Positions 27,751-39,351 of a stretch of 52,048 nucleotides of DNA are shown one piece after another (the first letter of the stretch is position 1; the number at the start of each line of letters is the position of its first letter). Position numbers and translations under genes: made by a program. The notes under the pieces were generated by a model. That model did not search any database, had not been told where the DNA came from, and saw nothing but the letters and a program-made list of their open reading frames with translations. Origin of the DNA: Mycobacterium sp. (lineage in GTDB: Bacteria > Actinomycetota > Actinomycetes > Mycobacteriales > Mycobacteriaceae); contig JAOPVX010000020.1 in the NCBI GenBank assembly GCA_025965975.1, positions 123,362-175,409 on the forward strand. Reading direction: 5' to 3'.

Positions 27751-28248
27751 CTACGGCGCCCACTGCCAGCCGCTGGCGTAGATGCTGATCGACAGCAGCA
27801 GGTAGATCGCCCAGCCTGCGACTGCGAGTCCGCCGATGATCGCGCCGATCAGCGCGATCGGGTAGCCGTCCTGGCCGGTGCGTCTGGTCTCGCGCATCCC
27901 GACGACGCCAAGGATCAGCCCAACGATCGAAGGCAGGCCGCAACAAAACAGCCCCACCAAGGATGTGACCAGCGCCGCGGTCGCCTTACCGTTCGTGCCG
28001 GGCGGCTTGGTCGGCGGGTACGGGTCGTAGCCACCCGGGTAGTAGCCCGGCGCGCCCGGATAGCCAGGATAGCCCGGGTAGCCCGCCGCACCCGGATATG
28101 GCGGCGGGTAGACCGGCGGCGATAACCCCGCATCCGTCGGATAGTCGACCGGCGGATGCGGATCGGGGTGCGGCGCAGAGTTCTCCAGCGGCGGGTACTC
28201 GGTGCCGTCGAGGGGCTGCGGCGGCTGTTCGGGGCCGCTGGTGGTCAT
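27751..28248 (-). CDS. DUF4190 proline-rich membrane protein (copy 2)
   Basis: 165 residues. A cytoplasmic or exposed N-terminal half is rich in Pro, Tyr and Gly (PPYPGAAGYPGYPGYPGA). Two transmembrane helices follow (TAALVTSLVGLFCCGLPSIVG and YPIALIGAIIGGLAVAGWAI) with the DUF4190 loop GVVGMRETRRTGQDG. Function is unknown. The ATG at 28248 lies 2 bp after the stop of the upstream DUF4190 gene, so translation is coupled. It is a shorter paralogue of that gene. Confidence 0.85.
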   Translation of the reverse strand: MTTSGPEQPPQPLDGTEYPPLENSAPHPDPHPPVDYPTDAGLSPPVYPPPYPGAAGYPGYPGYPGAPGYYPGGYDPYPPTKPPGTNGKATAALVTSLVGLFCCGLPSIVGLILGVVGMRETRRTGQDGYPIALIGAIIGGLAVAGWAIYLLLSISIYASGWQWAP

Positions 28249-28250
28249 CG

Positions 28251-28946
28251 TCAATTAACCGCCGAAGCCACCATGACGATCAGCCAAACTAACACCGCTA
28301 CTCCGCCGAGCGCGATGCCGGCGATCGCCAATCCCTGGCCGCCCTCACGGGTTTGCTTGATCTGGTTCAGCGCGATGATGCCCAGCACGATGCCGATGAT
28401 CGAACCTATGCCGCACACCACACCGATGGCCGAGGCGACCAGCGACGCGATCGCCATCGAGTTCGTCTTCTGGCCCGGCTGGCCATAGGCCGAGTAATCG
28501 GGCGCCGGATAGCCTGTCGGCGGTGGGCCGTAGCCCGGCGGCGGCGTCCCGTATTGCGGAGGCGGCGTCGCGTACTGCGGCGGTGGCGGGTACGACGGTG
28601 CGCCGTAGCTGGGCGGGCCGGGGTAGGGCGGCGGCGGGTAGCCGGGTTGTGCACCGCCTGGCGCCGAATAGTCCGTCGGCGGCGGGTAGTCGGGCGGCGA
28701 AAAGCTCGGCGGCGGATAGCCCGACGCCTGCGGGTAGCTGGGTGCCTCGTATCCGGGCGGAGGGGTGTACGTCGGGGGCGGGGTGTAGCCGGGCTGCTCG
28801 GCTGGCTGCGGCGCCTCGGGTTGTCCCGGCTGCTCCTGGGATTGCTCGATCGGCGGCGCCTCGTAGCCGCCCGATGACGGCTCCGACGCCCCGGCACTTG
28901 AGTCGGATGATGCCGTTTGGCCTGCGTCCTCGCCCGGATTTGTCAT
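28251..28946 (-). CDS. DUF4190 proline-rich membrane protein (copy 1)
   Basis: 231 residues. The first 150 are acidic, then a low-complexity Pro/Tyr/Gly tract (units such as YPPPxY and YGTPPPGYGPPP). Two helices form the DUF4190 module (MAIASLVASAIGVVCGIGSIIG and LAIAGIALGGVAVLVWLIVM) around LNQIKQTREGGQG. The tract is typical of mycobacterial envelope-associated small membrane proteins. The ATG at 28946 has TAGGTT 7 nt upstream (28954-28959), suggesting leaderless expression. Rv1233c is the M. tuberculosis counterpart by position. It is divergent from the Rv1234-like gene. Confidence 0.85.
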   Translation of the reverse strand: MTNPGEDAGQTASSDSSAGASEPSSGGYEAPPIEQSQEQPGQPEAPQPAEQPGYTPPPTYTPPPGYEAPSYPQASGYPPPSFSPPDYPPPTDYSAPGGAQPGYPPPPYPGPPSYGAPSYPPPPQYATPPPQYGTPPPGYGPPPTGYPAPDYSAYGQPGQKTNSMAIASLVASAIGVVCGIGSIIGIVLGIIALNQIKQTREGGQGLAIAGIALGGVAVLVWLIVMVASAVN

Positions 28947-29054
28947 GCTGATCAACCTAGCGCAAGTGCAGGGCACCATTGCGGCCGTCGGAGCGTTGGC
29001 AACGGTGGAGAACAGCTACGGAATGCAGGCGCGCATAGAGGAGATGGAAGACCC

Positions 29055-29582
29055 ATGACCAGCCCGTTTCAGCCTGGACAGAGCCACGGCGGGACGCCGG
29101 GTACCCCGACTCCTGGACGCGGGGGGCCTGCCGCCCTGCCCACCCCGCCCAAGGGCTGGCCGATCGGCTCCTACCCGACCTACGCCGAGGCGCAGCGCGC
29201 CGTGGACTACCTATCCGATCAACAGTTCCCGGTGCAGCAGGTGACCATAGTCGGCGTTGACCTGATGCAGGTGGAACGGGTCACTGGCAGGCTGACCTGG
29301 CCCAAGGTGCTCGGCGGCGGCGTGCTTACCGGAGCGTGGCTCGGCCTGTTCATCGGCCTGATCCTTGGTTTCTTCAGCCCAAGTCCGTGGGGCGCGCTGG
29401 TCACGGGCCTGGTCGCTGGTGTGTTCTTCGGCTTGATCACCTCGGCGATTCCCTATGCGATGGCGCGCGGCACAAGAGATTTCAGTTCGACGATGCAGCT
29501 CGTCGCCGGCCGCTACGACGTGCTGTGCGACCCGCAGGGCGCAGAACGCGGCCGGGATCTGTTGGCGCGCTTGACGATCTAG
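29055..29582 (+). CDS. General stress protein 17M-like membrane protein (Rv1234-like)
   Basis: 175 residues, the same length as Rv1234. The N-terminus is Pro/Gly-rich, followed by a general stress protein 17M-type domain (PIGSYPTYAEAQRAVDYLSDQQFPVQQVTIVGVDL, key YPTYAEAQ and VTIVG). Two Gly-rich transmembrane helices follow (VLGGGVLTGAWLGLFIGLIL and GALVTGLVAGVFFGLITSAI). A C-terminal VLCDP-QGAERGRDLLARL tail closes it. Role unknown. The start ATG is chosen by family length. Confidence 0.88.
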   Translation: MTSPFQPGQSHGGTPGTPTPGRGGPAALPTPPKGWPIGSYPTYAEAQRAVDYLSDQQFPVQQVTIVGVDLMQVERVTGRLTWPKVLGGGVLTGAWLGLFIGLILGFFSPSPWGALVTGLVAGVFFGLITSAIPYAMARGTRDFSSTMQLVAGRYDVLCDPQGAERGRDLLARLTI

Positions 29583-29592
29583 CGTCCTTGGC

Positions 29593-29654
29593 CGCGAGCG
29601 TGGGTGTTTGCACCCGACACGCCGCTAGGAGCAGGGAGTTTGCGCGCGCTCGCG
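29593..29654 (+). promoter_or_regulatory. Inverted-repeat element upstream of lpqY
   Basis: Eight-bp arms CGCGAGCG (29593-29600) and CGCTCGCG (29647-29654) enclose an inner hairpin, GGGTG-TTTG-CACCC (29602-29615). It could terminate the preceding gene or act on lpqY. A TACGGT at 29715-29720 is a possible lpqY -10, giving a leader of about 33 nt with GGAGG before the start. Confidence 0.45.
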
Positions 29655-29663
29655 ATTGGATAA

Positions 29664-32086
<2,423 letters not shown>

Positions 32087-32099
32087 AAAGGGAGATGTG

Positions 32100-32936
32100 A
32101 TGGCCGAGCGGGTCGGCGCAGGACGTGCGACGGGCTGGACCGTCGTCAACATACTGGTCGTCGTGTACGCGCTTTTTCCGGTGGTGTGGATCCTGAGCCT
32201 TTCGCTCAAGCCGACATCACGCGTCAAGGACGGCAAGCTGATTCCGTCGCAGATCACGTTCGACAACTACAAGGGCATATTCTCCGGTGACATCTTCACC
32301 TCGGCCCTGATCAACTCGATCGGCATCGGGTTGATCACCACGGTGATCGCGGTGGTTGTCGGTGGCATGGCGGCCTATGCGGTTGCGCGACTGGCGTTTC
32401 CCGGTAAGCGGCTGCTCGTCGGGATCGCGCTGCTGATCGCGATGTTCCCGCAGATCTCGCTGGTGACGCCGATCTTCAACATCTGGCGCAGCATCGGACT
32501 ATTCGATACGTGGCCGGGCCTCATCATCCCGTACATCACGTTCGCGCTGCCTTTGGCGATCTACACGCTGTCGGCGTTCTTCCGAGAGATTCCTTGGGAT
32601 TTGGAGAAGGCGGCGAAGATGGACGGCGCCACGCCCGGTCAAGCGTTCCGGAAAGTGATTGCGCCGCTGGCCGCGCCGGGCATCGTCACCGCCGCGATCC
32701 TGGTGTTCATCTTCGCGTGGAACGACCTGCTGCTGGCCTTGTCGCTGACGGCCACCAAGCGGGCCATCACCGCGCCGGTGGCGATCGCCAATTTCACCGG
32801 CAGTTCGCAATTCGAGGAGCCGACCGGATCCATCGCGGCCGGCGCCATGGTCATCACCATCCCGATCATCATCTTTGTTCTAATCTTCCAACGACGGATC
32901 GTCGCCGGCCTGACGTCCGGTGCGGTGAAGGGATAG
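32100..32936 (+). CDS. sugB: Trehalose ABC importer permease SugB
   Basis: A 278-residue MalG-type permease. The EAA loop [24 protein letters not shown] is present, and the C-terminus ends in [16 protein letters not shown], the usual MalG-type end. The ATG at 32100 has GGGAG upstream and matches Rv1237. sugC begins four bases after its stop. Confidence 0.95.
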   Translation: MAERVGAGRATGWTVVNILVVVYALFPVVWILSLSLKPTSRVKDGKLIPSQITFDNYKGIFSGDIFTSALINSIGIGLITTVIAVVVGGMAAYAVARLAFPGKRLLVGIALLIAMFPQISLVTPIFNIWRSIGLFDTWPGLIIPYITFALPLAIYTLSAFFREIPWDLEKAAKMDGATPGQAFRKVIAPLAAPGIVTAAILVFIFAWNDLLLALSLTATKRAITAPVAIANFTGSSQFEEPTGSIAAGAMVITIPIIIFVLIFQRRIVAGLTSGAVKG

Positions 32937-32940
32937 CTCC

Positions 32941-34302
32941 ATGGCCGAAATTGTGTTGGACCGGGTGACCAAGAGTTACCCCAACGGCGCGACGGCCGTG
33001 AAAGACCTGTCGATCACGATCGCCGACGGCGAGTTCATCATCCTGGTCGGCCCGTCCGGCTGCGGAAAGTCCACCACGCTGAACATGATTGCCGGCCTCG
33101 AGGAGATCTCCTCGGGGGAGCTGCGCATCGGCGGTGAGCGGGTGAATGAGAAGGCGCCCAAGGACCGCGACATCGCGATGGTGTTCCAGTCGTATGCGCT
33201 CTATCCGCACATGACGGTCCGGCAGAACATCGCCTTCCCGCTGACGCTGGCCAAGCTGAAGAAGGCCGAGATCGCGCAGAAGGTCGAGGAGACAGCGAAA
33301 ATCCTTGACCTGAGCGACTTTCTGGATCGCAAGCCCGCCCAGTTGTCCGGCGGTCAGCGGCAACGGGTGGCGATGGGGCGCGCCATCGTGCGTAATCCCA
33401 AGGCGTTCCTGATGGATGAGCCGCTGTCGAACCTGGACGCCAAGCTGCGCGTGCAAATGCGCTCGGAGATCGCCCGGCTGCAGCACCGGTTGGGTGCCAC
33501 CACCGTCTACGTCACACATGATCAGACCGAGGCGATGACCCTGGGCGATCGGGTGGTGGTGCTGCTGGCCGGCGTGGCCCAGCAGATCGGCACGCCGGAG
33601 GAGCTGTACAGCAGCCCCGTCAACCTGTTCGTCGCGGGGTTCATCGGGTCGCCTGCGATGAACTTCTTCCCGGCCGCGCTCACCGACGTGGGTGTGCGCC
33701 TGGCGTTCGGTGAAGTCACGCTCACTCAGCAGGTGCACGACCTGCTGGCGCTGCACCCGAAGCCCAACAACGTCATCGTCGGTGTGCGCCCGGAGCATCT
33801 CGAGGACGCCGCGCTGATCGACACCTACGCGCGGATCCGTGCGCTGACGTTCGAGGTGGAGGTCGACTTCGTCGAGTCGCTTGGAGCCGACAAGTACGTG
33901 CATTTCAAGACCGAGGGCGCCGGGGCGCAATCGGCCCAGCTGGCCGAGCTCGCCGCCGACTCCGGGGTCGATGAAAACGAGTTCGTGGCAAGGGTTTCCA
34001 CCGAGTCCAGGGTGACGCCGGGTCAGACCATGCAGCTGGCGTTCGACACCTCCAAGATCGCGATCTTCGACGCTGACACCGGGGCGAACCTGACCATTGC
34101 GCCGAGCCCGCCCCAGCAGCCGCCCACCCCGCCGGTGCCCGAGCAACCACCGACGTCGCCGAGCGAGCCGACACCGCCGCCGGTGCCCGAGCAACCGCCC
34201 ACCCCGCCGGTGCCCGAGCAGCCACCGACGCCGCCGAGCGAGCCGACGCCGCCGAGCGAGCCGGCGCCGTTGAGCGAGCCGACGCCGCCGCCGGCCGAGT
34301 GA
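32941..34302 (+). CDS. sugC: Trehalose ABC importer ATPase SugC with proline-rich tail
   Basis: 453 residues. Walker A GPSGCGKST (residues 36-44), Q-loop FQSYALYPHM, signature LSGGQRQRVAMGRAI, Walker B AFLMDEPLSNLDA and the switch His in YVTHDQTEA are all present. A MalK-type regulatory OB domain follows. Rv1238 is about 393 residues and ends near GANLTI. Here about 62 extra residues of Pro/Glu repeats (PEQPPTPP and SEPTPP units) follow, in-frame from about 34108. The tail is very likely disordered, and its role is unknown. The stop overlaps the next gene's GTG. Confidence 0.94.
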   Translation: MAEIVLDRVTKSYPNGATAVKDLSITIADGEFIILVGPSGCGKSTTLNMIAGLEEISSGELRIGGERVNEKAPKDRDIAMVFQSYALYPHMTVRQNIAFPLTLAKLKKAEIAQKVEETAKILDLSDFLDRKPAQLSGGQRQRVAMGRAIVRNPKAFLMDEPLSNLDAKLRVQMRSEIARLQHRLGATTVYVTHDQTEAMTLGDRVVVLLAGVAQQIGTPEELYSSPVNLFVAGFIGSPAMNFFPAALTDVGVRLAFGEVTLTQQVHDLLALHPKPNNVIVGVRPEHLEDAALIDTYARIRALTFEVEVDFVESLGADKYVHFKTEGAGAQSAQLAELAADSGVDENEFVARVSTESRVTPGQTMQLAFDTSKIAIFDADTGANLTIAPSPPQQPPTPPVPEQPPTSPSEPTPPPVPEQPPTPPVPEQPPTPPSEPTPPSEPAPLSEPTPPPAE

Positions 34303-34892
34303 TCGACGTCCTGGCCGAAGTCCGCGCACACCTACGCGAACACTTCGCCGAGGCCGGAATCACCGCGGAACCGGACGCGGCCAGCGTCACGTTCCTTGGT
34401 AGCGAACGCATCGAGATCCTGCGCTTCGGCCCCGCAGCTGACGGCGTCAGCCAGTATGCATCGCTTGGCTGTTCACAACATCCGATGTTCGACCCGACCG
34501 AGATGGTCACCGACGTGCTGCATGGGCCCCGCGCCGAGGTCGTCGTCGCATTGCGCGGGCCGTCGCCGAAAGGGCTGGCGCGTTCGCTCGCGATCCTTGC
34601 CGCGGCGCCTGCCGTCGAAGGGCTGATCCTGGAGCCGGACGCGCTTATCGATCTCGAGACACCGCTGTGGGAATCTGCATCGTTCACCGCATTCCTGTTG
34701 GGCCGCAGCGACATTGACGACGTCACGCTCACGACGCCACTGCCGCCGGTCACGGTGTTGTCGGCCACCCCGATCACCGCGACCGAAGCGGCATGGGTAC
34801 GCCTCAAGGGCGCCGACGCCATGCGCGAGGCCTGGGCGCAGGACGGCGTCGACGTGCTTGACCCATCGCGGCCTGCAGCGCAGCCGAACTGA
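34299..34892 (+). CDS. Suppressor-of-fused (SUFU) domain protein
   Basis: 197 residues resembling bacterial SUFU-domain proteins. It has EILRFGPAADGVSQYASLGCSQHPM and a later GLARSLAILAAAPAVEGLILEPD. The last third is ITATEAAWVRLKGADAMREAWAQDGVDVLDPSR (key GADA and DVLDPSR), typical of the family. Bacterial SUFU proteins often act as immunity or accessory proteins, but there is no toxin next to it. The GTG overlaps the sugC stop (GTGA), so it is the last gene of the trehalose operon. The family call is by resemblance only. Confidence 0.7.
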   Translation: MIDVLAEVRAHLREHFAEAGITAEPDAASVTFLGSERIEILRFGPAADGVSQYASLGCSQHPMFDPTEMVTDVLHGPRAEVVVALRGPSPKGLARSLAILAAAPAVEGLILEPDALIDLETPLWESASFTAFLLGRSDIDDVTLTTPLPPVTVLSATPITATEAAWVRLKGADAMREAWAQDGVDVLDPSRPAAQPN

Positions 34893-35000
34893 GGAGACCT
34901 CGACGAAACCGCCTCGGGCACTGGGCCAAAGACCTGTTCACGGCGCGATCACGGCAATTCCCCTGGCGCGTGGCGGGCGACTCAGCAGTCGACGCCGTAA

Positions 35001-36107
35001 CTAGAGCCAATGGTTGCGGCGGAAGGTGCGATATAGCAGCAGGCACACCAACAGCATCAGCCCAAGGGCCGCCGGATACCCCCACACCTGGTGCAATTCG
35101 GGCATGTGGTCGAAGTTCATCCCATAGATGCCCGCCACCGCGGTCGGAACGGCGGCGATCGCCACCCACGCGGAGATCTTGCGCATGTCGATGTTCTGCT
35201 GCATCGCCACCTTGCCGAGCGCGGCCTGCACCAGCGAGCTGAGCAACTCGTCGTAGCTCGTGATGCGGTCTGAGGCCAGGATGTTGTGGTCGAGCACGTC
35301 GCGCATGTAACGCCTGACCTCGATCGAGATCAGGTCGTTGTGGTCGGTGTTCATCCGCTGCAATGCCAGCGTCAGCGGGCCCACCGCGCGGCGCAGCTCG
35401 ACGACCTCCCGCTTCAGCAGGTAGATGTATTCGATGTTGGTCTGGGTCAACGGCGAGAAGATGTCCTCTTCCATCGTGTCGATGTCGGTTTCCACCAGAT
35501 CCGTGACGTCGAGGTAGCTGTCCACGACGTGATCGGCGATCGCATGCATGACCGCATAGGGACCCAGCTTGAGGAGCGCAGGCGAGGCTTCCAGGTGCTT
35601 GCGCACTGTGGCCAGCGCGCTGTGCTCGCCATGGCGGACCGTTACCACGAAATCGGGACCGACGAAGATCATGATCTCGCCCGTCTCGACGATTTCGCGG
35701 GCCAGGGAGACGGACACGTGTTCGACGTAGTTGACGGTCTTGAGGACCAGGAACAACGTCTTGTCGTAGCGTTCCAGCTTCGGCCGCTGGTGGGCGTGCA
35801 CCGCGTCCTCGACGGCCAACTCGTGCAGGCAGAACACGTCGGCGACGGCCTGCATCTGGTGCTCGTCGGGTTCGTGAAGGCCGATCCAGACGAACGCCTC
35901 CTTACCCTCGCGCTCGAGGTCGTGCACCTTGTTCAACGCGGCGGCATGGGTGTATTTGCCGGGTAGCCTGCCGCCTTCGCAGTAGATGCCGCAGTCGACC
36001 ATCGCCCGTGCGACCGGGACGTGAATGCTCTTGGCGTCCGGATGGACGGGTTTGGTGCGCGCTGCTGGACGCAGCAGCGACGGCGGTAACGCGCGAAACG
36101 ATGGCAT
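35001..36107 (-). CDS. corA: CorA-type Mg2+/Co2+ channel
   Basis: 368 residues. A large cytoplasmic N-terminal domain ([50 protein letters not shown]) is followed by a long helix. Two C-terminal transmembrane helices carry the selectivity motif YGMNF, and the protein ends FRRNHWL. It forms pentameric Mg2+ channels. The ATG at 36107 has GGAG upstream, and a TAGCAT hexamer at 36151-36156 is a likely -10. A much longer open frame upstream of this start runs antisense to mdh and is not coding. Matches Rv1239c. Confidence 0.95.
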   Translation of the reverse strand: MPSFRALPPSLLRPAARTKPVHPDAKSIHVPVARAMVDCGIYCEGGRLPGKYTHAAALNKVHDLEREGKEAFVWIGLHEPDEHQMQAVADVFCLHELAVEDAVHAHQRPKLERYDKTLFLVLKTVNYVEHVSVSLAREIVETGEIMIFVGPDFVVTVRHGEHSALATVRKHLEASPALLKLGPYAVMHAIADHVVDSYLDVTDLVETDIDTMEEDIFSPLTQTNIEYIYLLKREVVELRRAVGPLTLALQRMNTDHNDLISIEVRRYMRDVLDHNILASDRITSYDELLSSLVQAALGKVAMQQNIDMRKISAWVAIAAVPTAVAGIYGMNFDHMPELHQVWGYPAALGLMLLVCLLLYRTFRRNHWL

Positions 36108-36263
36108 CGGGTCAGTCTCCCGCCGCAACGCAGTAAATCGAGCCTGGCCAATGCTACGCGTCGCGACATATCCGCACTCCGCATGACAGGACCGGAGATT
36201 TCGGGCCGGCGTGGGTGCGCTAGTTTCGTCCCCGAACGCAACTTCGCCCAAGGAGCATCTGAC

Positions 36264-37253
36264 GTGAGCACAACTCCCCTCAAGGTCGCCGTCACCGGTG
36301 CCGCCGGCCAGATCGGCTACAGCCTGTTGTTCCGCCTCGCGAGCGGATCGCTGCTCGGCGCCGACCGCCCGATCGAACTGCGTCTGCTCGAGATCGAGCC
36401 GGCTCTCAAGGCGCTGGAGGGTGTCGTGATGGAGCTCGACGACTGCGCATTCGCGACGCTGGCCGGCGTCGAGATCGGCGCTGACCCGACCAAGATCTTC
36501 GATGGTGTGAACCTGGCCCTGCTGGTCGGCGCCCGCCCGCGCGGCCCTGGCATGGAGCGCGGCGACCTTCTCGAGGCCAACGGGGCGATCTTCACCGCCC
36601 AAGGCAAGGCCCTCAATGAGGTGGCCGCCGACGACGTCCGCGTCGGCGTGACCGGCAACCCGGCCAACACCAACGCGCTGATCGCGATGACCAACGCGCC
36701 CAACATCCCGCGCGAACGGTTCTCGGCGCTGACCCGCCTCGACCACAACCGGGCGATCTCGCAGCTGGCCAAGAAGACCGGCGCGGGCGTCAGTGACATC
36801 AAGAAGATGACGATCTGGGGCAACCACTCGGCCACGCAGTACCCCGACGTGTTCCACGCCGAGGTCGGCGGCAAGAACGCGGCCGAGGTCGTTGCTGATC
36901 AGGCCTGGATCGAGAACGACTTCATCCCGACCGTCGCCAAGCGCGGCGCGGCGATCATCGACGCCCGCGGCGCCTCCTCGGCCGCGTCGGCCGCATCGGC
37001 GACCATCGACGCCGCAAGGGACTGGCTGCTCGGCACCCCCGCGGGCGACTGGGTCTCGATGGCCGTCCTCTCCGACGGCAGCTATGACGTGCCGGAGGGC
37101 CTGATCTCCTCGTTCCCGGTGACCACCAAGGAGGGCAACTGGTCGATCGTTGGCGGCCTGGAGATCGACGGGTTCTCCCGCGGCCGCATCGACAAGTCGA
37201 CCGCCGAGCTCGCCGACGAGCGCAAGGCGGTCACCGAGCTCGGTTTGATCTGA
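36264..37253 (+). CDS. mdh: Malate dehydrogenase
   Basis: A 329-residue LDH/MDH-family enzyme, the same length as Rv1240. The NAD-binding glycine loop GAAGQIG lies near residue 11. [27 protein letters not shown] and the catalytic-His segment [12 protein letters not shown] are all present. It oxidises malate to oxaloacetate in the TCA cycle. The GTG at 36264 has AAGGAG 9 nt upstream. TAGTTT (36221-36226) is a probable -10 with a leader of about 31 nt. Confidence 0.96.
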   Translation: MSTTPLKVAVTGAAGQIGYSLLFRLASGSLLGADRPIELRLLEIEPALKALEGVVMELDDCAFATLAGVEIGADPTKIFDGVNLALLVGARPRGPGMERGDLLEANGAIFTAQGKALNEVAADDVRVGVTGNPANTNALIAMTNAPNIPRERFSALTRLDHNRAISQLAKKTGAGVSDIKKMTIWGNHSATQYPDVFHAEVGGKNAAEVVADQAWIENDFIPTVAKRGAAIIDARGASSAASAASATIDAARDWLLGTPAGDWVSMAVLSDGSYDVPEGLISSFPVTTKEGNWSIVGGLEIDGFSRGRIDKSTAELADERKAVTELGLI

Positions 37254-37311
37254 GCGCAGTGTCCGCAAACCCGTCGGCGCTCTCGTTAATTTCGCCCAGT
37301 AACCTGGGGCC

Positions 37312-38502
37312 GTGTCCGAATCGGTGCGTGAAGACATGAAAACCCCCCAGATCGTGATCGGCGACGAAGAGATCTTCGAGGCCCACGTATCCGGGAAGCT
37401 TTCCGTCGGGCTGAAGGCCCCGCTGGACACCCAGCGCGCGCTGTCGATCGCGTACACCCCTGGCGTCGCGCAGGTCAGTCGCGCGATCGCCGCCGATCAC
37501 ACCCTGGCCGCCCGCTACACCTGGGCGCACCGGCTGGTGGCCGTGGTCAGCGACGGCACCGCGGTGCTCGGCCTTGGCGACATCGGCCCTGCGGCGTCGC
37601 TGCCCGTGATGGAGGACAAGAGCGCGCTGTTCAAGGCGTACGGCGACCTGGATTCCATCCCGATCGTGTTGGACACCAAGGATCCTGCGGAGATAGTGGA
37701 TACGCTGGTGCGGCTGCGGCCGACCTTCGGCGCCGTCAGCCTCGAGGACATCTCCGCCCCGCGCTGCTTCGAGATCGAACGACGCGCCATCGAAGCGCTG
37801 GACTGCCCGGTGATGCACGACGATCAGCACGGCACCGCGATCGTTGTGCTCGCGGCGCTGCTTGGCGCCAGCAAGCTGCTCGACCGTGACATGGCCGCCT
37901 TACGCGTGGTGATCTTCGGCGCCGGAGCAGCAGGTGTCGCAATCGCGAATCTCCTTCTCGCGATGGGTGTTTCGAGCATCACGGTGCTCGACTCCCAGGG
38001 CATTCTTCATCCCGACCGCATCGATATGAACAGTGTCAAGGCCGAGTTGGCCCAGCGCACCAACCCCGCCGGCCTTACCGGCGGCATGATCGAGGCGCTG
38101 GACAAGGCTGACGTGTTCATCGGAGTGTCGGCGGGCGTCGTCCCCGAGGAGATCATCGCCACGATGGCGCCAGAAGCGATCGTGTTCGCACTGTCGAACC
38201 CGGACCCGGAGATCCATCCCGACGTGGCGGCAAAGCACGCGGCGGTGGTGGCTACCGGCCGAAGCGACTTCCCGAACCAGATCAACAACGTGCTCGCGTT
38301 CCCCGGGGTGTTCCGCGGCGCGTTGGACGCCGGGGCCCGCAGGATCACCGAAAAGATGATGGTGGCCGCGGCCGAGGCGATCTTCTCGGTGGTCGGCGAC
38401 GATCTGGCGCCAGACAGGATCGTGCCAAGCCCGCTGGACCCCCGGGTCTGCCATGCCGTGGCGAAGGCGGTCGCGGCGGCCTCGAATACATCAGCCGTCT
38501 AG
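37312..38502 (+). CDS. Malic enzyme (short form)
   Basis: A 396-residue decarboxylating malate dehydrogenase without the phosphotransacetylase-like tail of long MaeB proteins. Visible segments are SIAYTPGVAQVSRAIAAD, KSALFKAYGDLDSIPIVLDTKD, the metal-binding DDQHGTAIV, the nucleotide loop IFGAGAAGVAIANLL and LSNPDPEIHPD. It converts malate to pyruvate and CO2, linking the TCA cycle to gluconeogenesis or NAD(P)H supply. It directly follows mdh, so two malate-consuming enzymes are adjacent. M. tuberculosis lacks it at this position. The GTG has TAACCT 6 nt upstream; an internal ATG at 37336 is also possible. Confidence 0.93.
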   Translation: MSESVREDMKTPQIVIGDEEIFEAHVSGKLSVGLKAPLDTQRALSIAYTPGVAQVSRAIAADHTLAARYTWAHRLVAVVSDGTAVLGLGDIGPAASLPVMEDKSALFKAYGDLDSIPIVLDTKDPAEIVDTLVRLRPTFGAVSLEDISAPRCFEIERRAIEALDCPVMHDDQHGTAIVVLAALLGASKLLDRDMAALRVVIFGAGAAGVAIANLLLAMGVSSITVLDSQGILHPDRIDMNSVKAELAQRTNPAGLTGGMIEALDKADVFIGVSAGVVPEEIIATMAPEAIVFALSNPDPEIHPDVAAKHAAVVATGRSDFPNQINNVLAFPGVFRGALDAGARRITEKMMVAAAEAIFSVVGDDLAPDRIVPSPLDPRVCHAVAKAVAAASNTSAV

Positions 38503-38505
38503 CGC

Positions 38506-39351
38506 ATGCGCGCTCGCCGGCTGGCGTTGGCGCTTGCCGCGCTGATCGCGATGGTGACAGCCGGCTGTGGCGGTCACGCCGAGCCGCCATCGATCGCGGT
38601 CGGTTCCACATCCGACGTCGAGTCGAATTTGGTGGCGCAGCTGTATGCGGCGGCGCTGCGGTTCTACGGCAGTCCCGCACATGTGCTGTCCGTGCCGGAT
38701 CCGGTGACCGAGTTGGATTCCGGACCGGTCCGCGTCGTGCCGGGGTTCACCGGCTCGCTGCTGGAGAGGTTCGAGCCCGACGCCAGCGCCCGCTCGGACA
38801 CGCAGGTGTACCGCGCGATGGTGTCCGCGCTGCCCGAAGGCGTCGCCGCAGGCGACTACACGACATCCGCGGAAGACAAGCCAACGATCGCGGTGATCGG
38901 GCACACCGCCGACGCGTGGGGCGGGCGCGATGTGACCGCGGCGGTCCGCGGCTGCGCGAAGGTGGTGGCCGGTGCGCTGGCGGCTGCGCCCCCGCCGTCG
39001 AAGGTCGGATCGTGCACGATGCCTAAGCCACGCGAATTCCCGGACAACACAACGCTTTTCGCCGCGCTACGGGCCGGGCAGATCAATGCGGCGTGGACGA
39101 CGACCGCCACCCCGAACATACCGTCCGAGCTGGTGGTGCTCTCCGATAAAACTGCGTTGATCCGGGCCGAGAACCTCGTCCCGCTGTACCGGCGAAACGA
39201 GCTCAATGAGCAGCAGGTGCTGGCGCTCAATGAAGTTGCCGGGGTTCTCGACACCGGGTCATTGGCCGACATGCGCCGCCAGGTGGCCGAAGGCAAGGAC
39301 CCAGGACTGGTCGCAGGCGCCTGGCTCGACGCCCACCCGCTTGGCCGCTAG
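38506..39351 (+). CDS. lpqZ: Glycine-betaine-type binding lipoprotein LpqZ
   Basis: 281 residues. A Lys-free basic signal (MRARRLALALAALIAMVTAGC) has its lipobox Cys at residue 21. The rest is a type II periplasmic binding fold of the OpuAC/quaternary-amine class (SVGSTSDVES-like start, PVRVVPGFTGSLLERF). It has no permease genes nearby, as for Rv1244, so the transported solute is unknown. It starts 3 bp after the malic enzyme stop. Its TAG stop shares CTAG with the convergent SDR stop. Confidence 0.9.
   Translation: MRARRLALALAALIAMVTAGCGGHAEPPSIAVGSTSDVESNLVAQLYAAALRFYGSPAHVLSVPDPVTELDSGPVRVVPGFTGSLLERFEPDASARSDTQVYRAMVSALPEGVAAGDYTTSAEDKPTIAVIGHTADAWGGRDVTAAVRGCAKVVAGALAAAPPPSKVGSCTMPKPREFPDNTTLFAALRAGQINAAWTTTATPNIPSELVVLSDKTALIRAENLVPLYRRNELNEQQVLALNEVAGVLDTGSLADMRRQVAEGKDPGLVAGAWLDAHPLGR

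Noticed and set aside
36108-37457. An open reading frame runs far upstream of the corA start on the minus strand.
   Set aside because: It is antisense to mdh, has no family resemblance, and the corA start with GGAG at 36107 matches known proteins.
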